Shown in pieces: positions 15,761 to 23,552 of a stretch of DNA of 61,438 nucleotides. Both the position numbers and the translations under genes were made by a program. Source of the DNA: Candidatus Methylomirabilota bacterium (GTDB taxonomy: Bacteria; Methylomirabilota; Methylomirabilia; Rokubacteriales; CSP1-6); NCBI GenBank assembly GCA_036002485.1, contig DASYTI010000175.1, forward strand, positions 1 to 61,438, in the 5' to 3' direction. Below the pieces are notes generated by a model. The model was not told the origin of the DNA and did not search any database. It saw only the letters and a program-made list of their open reading frames with translations. The number at the start of each line of letters is the position of its first letter. Positions within the stretch are counted from its first letter, which is position 1.

Positions 15761-16045
15761 AGGCGGTTCAAAAAGGTCCAGATGCGAGGCGGCGCCCCGC
15801 CGTTCGAGTTACGCTCCGGCCATCGGCCGACGGGAGACGAGGGCTGAGTCGATCCGCAGGTGAGGCGTTGTTCTCACTCAGCCCTCGCCTCGTGGCTACG
15901 CCCCTCAGCTCGAAATGCCACGTACATTGAACCTGCGGCCGAGGGCGCCGTCACATGGTTGCGTAGATGAGAATGACCCTGGTTCAGCGCCTGGGTCTCT
16001 TCGCGCAAGCGCTCATCGCCGCAGATGGGCCTTTTTCAGCCGCCT
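15761..16045 (+). repeat. Palindromic element, family B/C, copy B1 with nested D modules
   Basis: Outer arms AGGCGGTTCAAAAAGG and CCTTTTTCAGCCGCCT close the element, with CAGATGCG/CGCAGATG-like segments next inside. It contains one inverted D module (~15801-15848) and one direct D module (15870-15919) inserted where the CGTAC...GTACG apex lies in other copies; CACGTACATTGAACCTGCGG remains to the right. It fills the 313-nt gap between the convergent ArnT-like and CopD genes, and the T-rich right arm could also help termination. Confidence 0.8.
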
Positions 16046-16051
16046 GTCCCC

Positions 16052-17635
16052 TCAGATTTCCCGATAGAAGAGCAGGAGGAGCCCGACGAGAGCCAGGCCG
16101 GGCGCCCAGATCCGCCCCGCGATGGCGCCTTCTCGTTCCGGAAGCCTGAGCTCGAGCCATCGGGACCAGCCCACGACGATGGCCACCACGGCCAGGGGCA
16201 GGTGAGTCACCTCCATCAAGTACGCCTCCTTGATGTTCTGCAGCGTGTGGGCGTGCGCCAAGAGCAGCGCCCCGCTGATCGCGCAGACAAAGGGAAACAC
16301 GAGGGCGAGCCGCTCGTCGCGCAGTCGCCCCGTCCGCACCAGCCACTCGAAGACGCCGAAGATCACGGGGAGGACGCCGAGGAGACGGTGCTGCAGCACC
16401 TCCGGATCCCCCAAGCTTTGCCAGAAGCCCTGCGGTCCCAGCGGCCAGGCTTCGGGATCGCTTCGAAAGAGCAGGAAGGCCCCCAGCCCCACCAAGAGAA
16501 GCGGCCAGTTGCGCGCCCACGGCGCCCGTCCCGTGCGCTCGAGAACGGCGAGGAGGCCCATGGCCAGGACGAAGAGCCCGGAGACATTGTGGTTGTACTC
16601 GGACCAGAGGCTGTCCTGGATCGTGCGGGGCGCCTCCTTGTCCGTGAGGTCCGATGCCTGCGCCAGCTCGGTGAAGGACGGCGTGGAGAGCGTCGGCCAC
16701 CTCGGCGTGAAGCGGAACGCGACCTCCGCGAGAGTCGCGCGATCGGCCATCTGGTCCACGGCGGGCGGCACGGAGCCGAGGGCCGCGGCCAGGAAGAGCA
16801 CGGTCACGGCCGCGCCAACTTCCACCTCGACGAGCCGGCGGAGCGTGAGGGACGGCACGTGCGCGTCTCCGCGGAGGCGACGCGCCGCGAGGAAATTGAG
16901 CGCTCCCAGGCCGAGGAGACCGAGAAAGAGCACGCTCTTGGTCAAGGTCATGGCGCCATACGCCGTGCCCAGAGCGGCGCCGGGCCCGCCCACATAGAGA
17001 AGCCAGAGCCCGACGGCCGCGGCGGCCAGCATCAGCACGGCCCCCTGAGCCATCAGAGAGAATCGGCGGAGCGTCTCGGCCGGCCAGGGCCGCGAGGCGC
17101 GACGCCATGCCAACACAAGGAGATGGACGAGTGAACCCACCCACACACCCGCGGCGAGCTGATGGGCGGCATCGAGAGCGAGAAAGAGTGCGCCCCGGTC
17201 TAGCCGGCCCACCGCGTGGCTCATCCATGCCGCGCTCGCCGTGGCGGCCGCGGCCAGGGCGACCAGCGCGAGCCAGCGGGCCAGCGAGCATGGGCTCCCG
17301 CGCACGAGGGCGCAAGTGGCCATCACGGCGCCGAAGAGCAGCACGCGCGCGAGGGCGGCGAAGAAGAGAGGTGTCCCAAGCGCCTGGGTCACGGGCCAGC
17401 CGTCCGGGCCGGCCGTGGAGGCCAGCACCACGAGGAAGGATCCGACCTGGCAGGTCGCGGCAAGCCCGGCCCCCGTGGCAGCGATTCCGAGCGCGCGTCC
17501 GATGTCCCGCTCGACATCGCGCTCGCGCAAGAGCCAGCGGCGTAGCACGAGGAAGCCGAGCACCGCGCCGCCTATGGCCACGGACTGTCCCACCAGGCCG
17601 AGCGCCCTCAGGTAGACCTGGACGAGAGCAATCAT
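16052..17635 (-). CDS. copD: CopD-like copper resistance/transport membrane protein
   Basis: 527 aa, roughly 13 helices. The first ~300 residues match CopD: SHAVGRLDRGALFLALDAAHQLAAGVWVG has the conserved His residues of the copper export domain. The C-terminal ~200 residues add four or five helices with EYNHNVSGLFVLAMG and LLAHAHTLQNIKEAYLME, again His-rich, which may bind metal or heme. Likely role: copper movement across the inner membrane. CopC, its usual partner, is 33 kb away at 50898. The gene is downstream of the glycosyltransferase gene by 10 nt on the same strand. It ends at the repeat, where its stop is 6 nt from the repeat edge. Confidence 0.85.
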   Translation of the reverse strand: MIALVQVYLRALGLVGQSVAIGGAVLGFLVLRRWLLRERDVERDIGRALGIAATGAGLAATCQVGSFLVVLASTAGPDGWPVTQALGTPLFFAALARVLLFGAVMATCALVRGSPCSLARWLALVALAAAATASAAWMSHAVGRLDRGALFLALDAAHQLAAGVWVGSLVHLLVLAWRRASRPWPAETLRRFSLMAQGAVLMLAAAAVGLWLLYVGGPGAALGTAYGAMTLTKSVLFLGLLGLGALNFLAARRLRGDAHVPSLTLRRLVEVEVGAAVTVLFLAAALGSVPPAVDQMADRATLAEVAFRFTPRWPTLSTPSFTELAQASDLTDKEAPRTIQDSLWSEYNHNVSGLFVLAMGLLAVLERTGRAPWARNWPLLLVGLGAFLLFRSDPEAWPLGPQGFWQSLGDPEVLQHRLLGVLPVIFGVFEWLVRTGRLRDERLALVFPFVCAISGALLLAHAHTLQNIKEAYLMEVTHLPLAVVAIVVGWSRWLELRLPEREGAIAGRIWAPGLALVGLLLLFYREI

Positions 17636-17645
17636 GGCCTGCGGC

Positions 17646-18794
17646 TCAGGGGCGAGCGACGGGGGAGCCGGCCAGACGCTCGAGCAAGGCGAGGGTGATG
17701 ACGCGGGCCGCGCCGGGGCGCCGGATCTCCCGCATGCGCTTGGCGAGATCGGTCAAGAGACCCGGCTCGGTCAATGTCCGGCGCACTACGGCACCCAGCT
17801 CCGCGGCCGACCGGGCGCGGAGGGCGGCGCCCGCCTCCACGATGAAGCGCTCATTGCGCCGCTCGTGGCCCGGGAGAGACCCGAAGCAGACCACGGGCAG
17901 ATCGCAGGCGATGGCTTCGGCCAGGGACACGCCGCCCGCCTTGGTGACGAGGAGGTCGGCGGCCGCCATGAGCTGGCGCATCTCGTCCGTGTAGCCGAGC
18001 ACGCGGACGCGGCGGCCGGCGCCCCGGATGGATTCCTGGAGCCGCGCGCGGAGGGCGCCGTCGTGACCCGCGACGATCAGGGCCTGGAGCGGCACGGGCA
18101 GATCGCGAAGCACGCCGGTCGCCGCGGGCAGGTCGCCCGTCCATCCGAAGGCGCCCGCCATGGCGAGCACGACCGGGCGCTCGAGATCGAGACCGAGGGC
18201 CCGGCGCGCGGAGGTGGGGTCGGCCGGCTGCTCGAACTCGGCGCGCACGGGCAGGCCGCTGGCGAGCACGCGATCGGGCGCGATGCCGTGGGCGATGAGA
18301 TCGGCGCGGACGCTCTCCGCGGGAACGCAGTGGAGATCCACCAGGGGCGGAATCCATTGGCGGTGAACGGCGAAGTCGCTATACACGAGGGCGTGGGGAA
18401 TGCGCGTGACGCCGCGGCGGCGCAGGTCCGACAACGCGCCCGCCGGCGTCGGGTGCGTGGAGACGACGAGATCGGGCCGCTCGCGCTCGAGCAGGCTCAG
18501 GAGCCGCGGCGTGCCCAGCGACCCCATGCCGAAGACGAGCCCCGAGGACGGGCTCAACCGGTCGCCCACCCAGTAGCCGAAGCCCCAGAGAGCGGGAGCC
18601 CGGCGCAGGATCGCCCCGTAGAGACGGCGGCTCCACCGGTCGAAGGCGGGATGCACGAGATCGCGGAAGTGATCGACGATGCGCGTCTCCGCGCCGGCCG
18701 CCTGCAGAGACGCGTCGAGGGCGCGGGCAACCGCATTGTGTCCGGAGCCGTAGCTGGCCGACAGGATGAGGACTCGCGGAGCGGCCGTACCCAC
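17646..18794 (-). CDS. MGDG synthase/MurG-like glycosyltransferase
   Basis: 382 aa. The N-terminus VLILSASYGSGHNAVARAL is the signature of the monogalactosyldiacylglycerol synthase/UgtP group (GT28), which transfers a sugar from a UDP-sugar to a lipid on the cytoplasmic membrane face. The C-terminal nucleotide-binding part has AAADLLVTKAGGVSLAEA and VCFGSLPGHERRN. Likely product: a glycolipid such as a glycosyl-diacylglycerol; the acceptor is uncertain. The start is GTG 18794, the first in-frame start after a possible TACCAT -10 box. It forms an operon with copD and is divergent from hpnJ. Confidence 0.85.
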   Translation of the reverse strand: MGTAAPRVLILSASYGSGHNAVARALDASLQAAGAETRIVDHFRDLVHPAFDRWSRRLYGAILRRAPALWGFGYWVGDRLSPSSGLVFGMGSLGTPRLLSLLERERPDLVVSTHPTPAGALSDLRRRGVTRIPHALVYSDFAVHRQWIPPLVDLHCVPAESVRADLIAHGIAPDRVLASGLPVRAEFEQPADPTSARRALGLDLERPVVLAMAGAFGWTGDLPAATGVLRDLPVPLQALIVAGHDGALRARLQESIRGAGRRVRVLGYTDEMRQLMAAADLLVTKAGGVSLAEAIACDLPVVCFGSLPGHERRNERFIVEAGAALRARSAAELGAVVRRTLTEPGLLTDLAKRMREIRRPGAARVITLALLERLAGSPVARP

Positions 18795-18900
18795 AGCGGC
18801 AAAATGGTAGCATGAGCATCATGCCCGCGTTCGTGAAGTAGCTCGCCACGCGACAGATTGGGTGGTGGGGCCGCACCGCTTTTGCTAAGGTGGCGGGGAC

Positions 18901-20343
18901 ATGATGGCTGACTATCTCCGCACGCTCTTTCTGCACCCGCCGTCTCCGGACGGCTTCGACGGCGGCGCCGGCTCTCGTTACCAGGCCAAGCGAGAGATTC
19001 GCTCCTTCTGGTACCCCACCTGGCTTGCCCAGCCGGCGGCCCTCGTCCCGGGCTCCCGGCTGATCGATGCGCCGCCCGACGGGCTCACCCTGGACGATGT
19101 CCGGCCGCTCGCGCGACAGTACGACCTCTGCGTCATGCACACGAGCACGCCGTCCTTCCCGGGAGACGTGCGGGTGGCCGAAGCCCTCAAGGCCGAGAAC
19201 CCGCGACTGCTCATCGGCATGGTAGGCGCGGCGGTGGCCGTGGCCCGCGAGGCGTCGCTTGACGCGAGCCCGGCCCTGGACTTCGTGGCGGGGAGCGAGT
19301 TCGACTTCACCATCCAGGAAGTGGCCCAGGGGCGCCCGCTCGTCGACGTGGCGGGACTGTCCTGTCGGGTCAACGGCCGGCTCGAGCACACGCCGGAGCG
19401 ACCGATCCTCGAGAACATGGATCTTCTTCCGTTCGTCACGCCGATCTACAAGCGCGACCTGACGGTGGAGCACTACGCGATCGGCTATCTCCACCACCCG
19501 TACGTCTCGCTCTACACGGGCCGCGGATGCCGCTCCAAGTGCACGTTCTGTCTCTGGCCCCAGACGGTGGGCGGCCAGCGCTACCGGACACGGAGCGTGG
19601 GGCACGTGGCGGAGGAGATGGCCCTGGCCCAGCGGCTCTTCCCGCAGGTGAAGGAGTTCTTCTTCGACGACGACACGTTCACCGACGACCTGCCGCGGGC
19701 CGAGGCCATCGCGAGGGAGCTGGGCAAGCTCGGCATCACCTGGTCGGTCAATGCCAAGGCGAATGTGCCCTACGCGACGCTCAAGGTCCTCAAGGACAAC
19801 GGCCTGCGCCTCCTGCTCGTGGGGTACGAGTCCGGCAACCAGCAGATCCTGAACAATATCAAGAAGGGCGTCCGCCTCGACCTCGCCCGGCGCTTCACGC
19901 GCGACTGCAAGGCGCTCGGCATCGCGATTCACGGCACCTTCATCCTGGGCCTGCCCGGGGAGACGCGCGAGACCATCCAGGAGACCATCCGGTTCGCCTG
20001 CGAGATCGACCCGACGACCATCCAGGTCTCTCTCGCCGCGCCGTATCCGGGCACGGCGCTCTTTGCCGAGGCCCAGCGCAATGGCTGGATGGAGGCCGAG
20101 GCGCTCGTGGACGAGGCGGGGGTGCAGGCGAGCGCCATCGGGTATCCGCACCTCTCGCGGACGGAGATCTTCCAGTCCGTGGACCTCGTGTACCGGCGCT
20201 TCTACTTCCGCCCGCGAAAGATGATCTCGCTGGGCGCGGAGATGCTGCGCGACCGCGAGGTGATGCGCCGCCGGCTCCACGAGGGGCGCGACTTCCTCCG
20301 CTTCCTCCGCCAGCACCGCGCTGCAGTTCCCGCGATCAACTAG
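18901..20343 (+). CDS. hpnJ: HpnJ-like B12-binding-domain radical SAM enzyme (hopanoid biosynthesis)
   Basis: 480 aa. The N-terminal segment with DGFDGGAGSRYQAKREI and FWYPTWLAQPAALVPGSRLIDAPP is characteristic of HpnJ. The radical SAM cluster motif CxxxCxxC is at 210-217 (GCRSKCTFC), followed by the SAM-binding FFFDDDTFTDD strand. HpnJ acts late in bacteriohopanepolyol maturation, on the side-chain sugar that becomes the cyclitol ether. No other hpn gene or squalene-hopene cyclase is in the window. ATG ATG at 18901/18904 are equivalent starts; a TAAGGT -10-like box ends 9 nt upstream. Confidence 0.85.
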   Translation: MMADYLRTLFLHPPSPDGFDGGAGSRYQAKREIRSFWYPTWLAQPAALVPGSRLIDAPPDGLTLDDVRPLARQYDLCVMHTSTPSFPGDVRVAEALKAENPRLLIGMVGAAVAVAREASLDASPALDFVAGSEFDFTIQEVAQGRPLVDVAGLSCRVNGRLEHTPERPILENMDLLPFVTPIYKRDLTVEHYAIGYLHHPYVSLYTGRGCRSKCTFCLWPQTVGGQRYRTRSVGHVAEEMALAQRLFPQVKEFFFDDDTFTDDLPRAEAIARELGKLGITWSVNAKANVPYATLKVLKDNGLRLLLVGYESGNQQILNNIKKGVRLDLARRFTRDCKALGIAIHGTFILGLPGETRETIQETIRFACEIDPTTIQVSLAAPYPGTALFAEAQRNGWMEAEALVDEAGVQASAIGYPHLSRTEIFQSVDLVYRRFYFRPRKMISLGAEMLRDREVMRRRLHEGRDFLRFLRQHRAAVPAIN

Positions 20344-20454
20344 TACCCCATCGCTTCGTCGTCGCGCGGTGGCGGGCGGGTGGCGCCGGCGTGACTTCCT
20401 GCACTTTCAGTGACGGGCACTCCAGACAGCGCGAGTTGTCCTCTCCTCTCCGGG

Positions 20455-20678
20455 AGGGCGGGTGGCGGGCAGGCATTCCCTCGGGAGCGAATCCGACGAG
20501 CCGTAGCGCGCCCCGAAGCGCAGGGCGCCTCCGCCGCGCGAACCGTCCCTGCGAAGCAGGGCGGCGAGCGCAACCCCCGTCTCGGGGGATGGGGGGCAGG
20601 CGGAGGCGCCCGAGCGAGGTGGCGCGCGAGGCGAGGAGGTTGAGCGCACGAGGGAATGCCTGCCCGCCGCCCGCCCGC
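20455..20678 (+). repeat. Palindromic repeat family A, copy A2
   Basis: The terminal arms pair almost perfectly: AGGGCGGGTGGCGGGCAGGC then ATTCCCTCG on the left (20455-20483), with the complementary sequence at 20650-20678. The internal GGGCGCCTCCGCC/GGCGGAGGCGCCC pair and the CCCCGTCTCGGGG central hairpin are as in A1. It takes up most of the 379-nt gap between hpnJ and serA; the rest (20344-20454, 20679-20710) shows nothing recognisable. Confidence 0.88.
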
Positions 20679-20710
20679 GCTCGCACGCGGGTCCCGAACG
20701 CCTCGCGTGA

Positions 20711-20716
20711 TAGCAT
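20711..20716 (+). promoter_or_regulatory. -10 box for serA, leaderless start
   Basis: TAGCAT ending 6 nt before ATG 20723, with no Shine-Dalgarno. The upstream -35 region would lie at the edge of repeat A2. Confidence 0.45.
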
Positions 20717-20722
20717 AGCAAC

Positions 20723-22315
20723 ATGCGTGTATTGGTCATCGACGCCATCGCTCCCGAAGGCATCGCGTACCTCGAGGAGCGCGGCTTTCAGGTCGACCAG
20801 GTGTCGTCGAAGATGCCGCGGGCCGAGCTTCTCGCGACCATTGCGGGCTACGAGGCCATCGTCACGCGCTCGTCCACCACCGTGAACGCGGAGTTCCTCG
20901 GTCACGCCCGGCGCCTCCGCTTCCTCGGCCGGGCCGGGGTGGGCGTGGACAATATCGACGTCGAGGCTTGCTCGCGCCAGGGGGTGGTTGTGGCCAATGC
21001 GCCCTACGGCAATGTGGTCTCGGCGGCCGAGCACACCATTGGCATGCTCCTCGGCCTCGTGCGGAAGATCCCGGTGGCCCACGAAGCCCTCAAGCGCCTC
21101 GAATGGGACCGCGGCATCTCCGGCTCCGAGCTCTTCCGCAAGACGGCGGGCGTGATCGGCCTCGGCAAGGTTGGCTCGCGCGTGGCCGCGCGGCTGCGCG
21201 CCTTCGACATGGAAGTCCTGGTTTACGATCCGTATATTCCCGAGGGCCGCGCCCGCGATCTGGGCGTCCGACTCACCGACCTCCAGACGCTCCTCACCCA
21301 GGCCGACATCGTCACCGTCCACGTCCCCCTCTCCGACGACACGGAGAACATGCTGGCCGCCCGTGAGCTCGCTCTCATGAAGCCCGGCGTGCGCATCGTC
21401 AACTGCGCCCGCGGCGGCATCGTCAACGAGGGCGATCTGCTCGCCGCCCTCGAGTCGGGCCACGTGGCGGGCGCCGCCGTGGACGTGTGGACCGAGGAGC
21501 CGCCCGTCTCGCCCCTCGTCCGCCGGCTCGTGCAGCATCCCCGGGTGGTGGTGACCCCACACCTCGGCGCCAATACGCAGGAGGCGCAGGTCAACGTCGC
21601 CGTCGACGTCGCCCGACAGCTCGTCGCCTTCCGCGACGGCGAGCTCGTCGAGCATGCCGTCAACGTGCCCGTGGGCGACCGGGAGGCCATGGCCGAGCAG
21701 AGGCCCTTCGTGGCCCTGGCCGAGATCCTCGGGCGCTGCTGCCTGCAGCTCGAGAAAGACAATGTCGAGCGCGTGGAGGTCGAGGTGGCGGGACAGGTGG
21801 CGAAGCGCGATCCCGAGCTGATCGGCCGCGCCGTGCTCAAGGGCCTCCTCGACGGCGTCACCGCGGAGGCCGTAAATCTCGTCAACGCGCGCCTGGTGGC
21901 TCGGGAGCGCGGGCTCGAGGTGGTGATCAGCACCGACGAGGCCGCGCCCTCCGGCTATACCAACCTCGTCACCGTCACCACCCAGGCGGGCTCGGGACGG
22001 AAGATCATCGCGGGCACCGTCTTCGACGGGGCGCCGCGCATCGTGCGCCTCAGGGATCTCCACATCGAGTTCATCCCCGAGGGGCACATCCTCGTCCTCT
22101 CCTACGAGGACCGCCCCGGCATGGTCGGCAAGATCGGCTCCATCCTCGGGCGCCACAACGTCAATATCGCCTCCATGCACGTGGGGCGCCGCACCAAGCG
22201 CGGACGGGCCATCGTCGTGCTTCTTCTCGACGAGGACGTGTCGGCCGAGGTCATCGAAGAGGTCTCCAAAGCCGTGGAGGCCGATTTCGCCCGCCTCGTT
22301 CGCCTGGGCGCATGA
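20723..22315 (+). CDS. serA: D-3-phosphoglycerate dehydrogenase
   Basis: 530 aa, the long form of SerA: substrate and NAD domains (1-310), intervening ASB domain (~315-450), and a C-terminal ACT domain (VLSYEDRPGMVGKIGSILG). The NAD motif GLGKVGSRVA, Arg in NCARGGI, Glu in WTEEPP and His in TPHLGANT supply the dinucleotide site and catalytic triad. It oxidises 3-phosphoglycerate to 3-phosphohydroxypyruvate, the first step of serine synthesis, and the ACT domain suggests serine feedback control. It overlaps the cupin gene (ATGA). Confidence 0.96.
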   Translation: MRVLVIDAIAPEGIAYLEERGFQVDQVSSKMPRAELLATIAGYEAIVTRSSTTVNAEFLGHARRLRFLGRAGVGVDNIDVEACSRQGVVVANAPYGNVVSAAEHTIGMLLGLVRKIPVAHEALKRLEWDRGISGSELFRKTAGVIGLGKVGSRVAARLRAFDMEVLVYDPYIPEGRARDLGVRLTDLQTLLTQADIVTVHVPLSDDTENMLAARELALMKPGVRIVNCARGGIVNEGDLLAALESGHVAGAAVDVWTEEPPVSPLVRRLVQHPRVVVTPHLGANTQEAQVNVAVDVARQLVAFRDGELVEHAVNVPVGDREAMAEQRPFVALAEILGRCCLQLEKDNVERVEVEVAGQVAKRDPELIGRAVLKGLLDGVTAEAVNLVNARLVARERGLEVVISTDEAAPSGYTNLVTVTTQAGSGRKIIAGTVFDGAPRIVRLRDLHIEFIPEGHILVLSYEDRPGMVGKIGSILGRHNVNIASMHVGRRTKRGRAIVVLLLDEDVSAEVIEEVSKAVEADFARLVRLGA

Positions 22316-22725
22316 TGCCGGCCGCCGCCGCGAAAAAGCGCCGGGCCTCGCGGAAGCCGAGGGTCTTCGAGCGGCGGCCCTGGGGCGGCTTCGAGAACGT
22401 CGTGGAAGGTCCGGGCTACAAGGTCAAGCGCCTCGTGGTCATGCCCGGCCATCGCATCAGCCTCCAGCGTCATCGCTTCCGCGCGGAGCAGTGGGTAGTG
22501 GTGGCGGGGACGCCGCGGGTCGTGATCGGAACCCGGGCCCGCCGCGTCTCGCTGCGCGAAACGGTACTCGTCCCGCGCGGGGCCTGGCATCGGATCGAAA
22601 ATCCCGGCCGACGCCCGGTCGTCATCATCGAGGTGCAGCACGGGCCGTATCTCGGCGAGGACGACATCATCCGACGCGACGACGACTACGGCCGCGCCGC
22701 CGCCCCCTCCCGCCGAGGCGGCTGA
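22312..22725 (+). CDS. Mannose-6-phosphate isomerase-type cupin
   Basis: 137 aa single-domain cupin related to the C-terminal isomerase domain of mannose-1-phosphate guanylyltransferase (type II PMI). Key stretches: RPWGGFENV, VMPGHRISLQRHRFRAEQWVVV with metal-binding His/Gln/His, VPRGAWHRIENP, and EVQHGPYLGEDDIIR. It could isomerise mannose-6-phosphate and fructose-6-phosphate or bind a related sugar phosphate. It begins inside the serA stop (ATGA). The last codons (RRGG) and the stop lie in palindromic repeat B2, so the C-terminus may have been altered by the repeat. Confidence 0.83.
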   Translation: MMPAAAAKKRRASRKPRVFERRPWGGFENVVEGPGYKVKRLVVMPGHRISLQRHRFRAEQWVVVAGTPRVVIGTRARRVSLRETVLVPRGAWHRIENPGRRPVVIIEVQHGPYLGEDDIIRRDDDYGRAAAPSRRGG

Positions 22726-22886
22726 AAAAGGCCCATCTGCGTCGTTGCCGAGGGCGGCGGCACCCGCTCAACGTAGGTGGCAGTTCGAGCTGAGAGGCGC
22801 AGGCACGAGGCGAGGGCCGGGTGAGAACTACGCCTCGGGGTGCCGCCGCCCTCGCCGCCTCGCATCTGGACCTTTTTGAGCCGCCT
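22716..22886 (+). repeat. Palindromic element, family B/C, copy B2 with nested D module
   Basis: Arms AGGCGGCTGAAAAAGGCCCA and its near-complement ending TTTTTGAGCCGCCT, then CATCTGCG/CGCATCTG. The inner stem is GCCGAGGGCGGCGGCACCC against GGGGTGCCGCCGCCCTCGCC. The apex CTCAACGTA...TACGCCTCG is split by an inverted D module (22777-22829). It overlaps the stop codon of the cupin gene and lies 15 nt from the stop of ydcF-like on the other strand. Confidence 0.86.
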
Positions 22887-22901
22887 GCCATGAGCCGCCT
22901 G

Positions 22902-23552
22902 CTATCTGAAGTAGCGGGAGATTCCTAGGTACAGGGCCGCCAGGCCCAGATACTCGTGCAAGACCGCCTCGGCCGCGCGGCGCTTGCGCCACCAGCCGTC
23001 AACCTGGAAGCCGTCCTCCGGCGCCAGGGCCACGAGCCCCTCGATGCCCGCCGGCGCCTCACGTCCCCAGACGAGCCTGACCCGTCGTGAATGGTGCGGC
23101 GAGGTGACGAGGATGACGCGGCGCCAGCCCTGTTCCTGCGCGGCCAGCCCCACGCGCCGGAGCTCGGTCTCCGTGATCTGGACGGGCTCTCGCAGGAGGA
23201 CCAGGGCCCCGGGCGGTACGCCGTGGCGCTCGAGCACCAGCCGCGATTCGCCCTGGAAATCGTGCGCGCGTATGCCCATCCGGATGAGCTCGTTCACGCG
23301 CGAGGGCGTGTGGTGATTGGAGACCACGACGCGAGGCGCCAGCCCTTGGCGGTACAGCGCGGCGGCCGCCGCCTCGTGGGAGGGAATGCCCCCGGCGAGG
23401 ACGACGATGGCGTCGGCCCCCTCGAGGGCGTCCTGCACCACGAGGGCTCCGGCGAGCCAGCGGAAGGCGGGAGCATGACCCAGGAGGACCGCGATGGCGA
23501 GGGCGGCCAGGACGGCCGTCCATCGGAGACCACGCCGCGCGCGGGGCGTCAT
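22902..23552 (-). CDS. YdcF-like DUF218 membrane protein
   Basis: 216 aa. One N-terminal membrane segment (WTAVLAALAIAVLLGHAP) then a DUF218 domain: ADAIVVLAGGIPSHEAAAAALYRQGLAPRVVVSN, ESRLVLERHGVP, and VILVTSPHHSRRVRLVW. DUF218 proteins (YdcF, ElyC/SanA relatives) are linked to envelope or vancomycin-related phenotypes, and some bind S-adenosylmethionine. The C-terminal EAVLHEYLGLAALYLG is usual for the SanA/YdcF group. It is downstream of the M48 gene, overlapping it by 4 nt (ATGA), so the two are co-translated. Confidence 0.85.
   Translation of the reverse strand: MTPRARRGLRWTAVLAALAIAVLLGHAPAFRWLAGALVVQDALEGADAIVVLAGGIPSHEAAAAALYRQGLAPRVVVSNHHTPSRVNELIRMGIRAHDFQGESRLVLERHGVPPGALVLLREPVQITETELRRVGLAAQEQGWRRVILVTSPHHSRRVRLVWGREAPAGIEGLVALAPEDGFQVDGWWRKRRAAEAVLHEYLGLAALYLGISRYFR

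Noticed and set aside
18379-20316. 645-codon minus-strand frame across hpnJ
   Set aside because: Antisense to hpnJ; the true minus-strand gene in this area ends its start at 18794.
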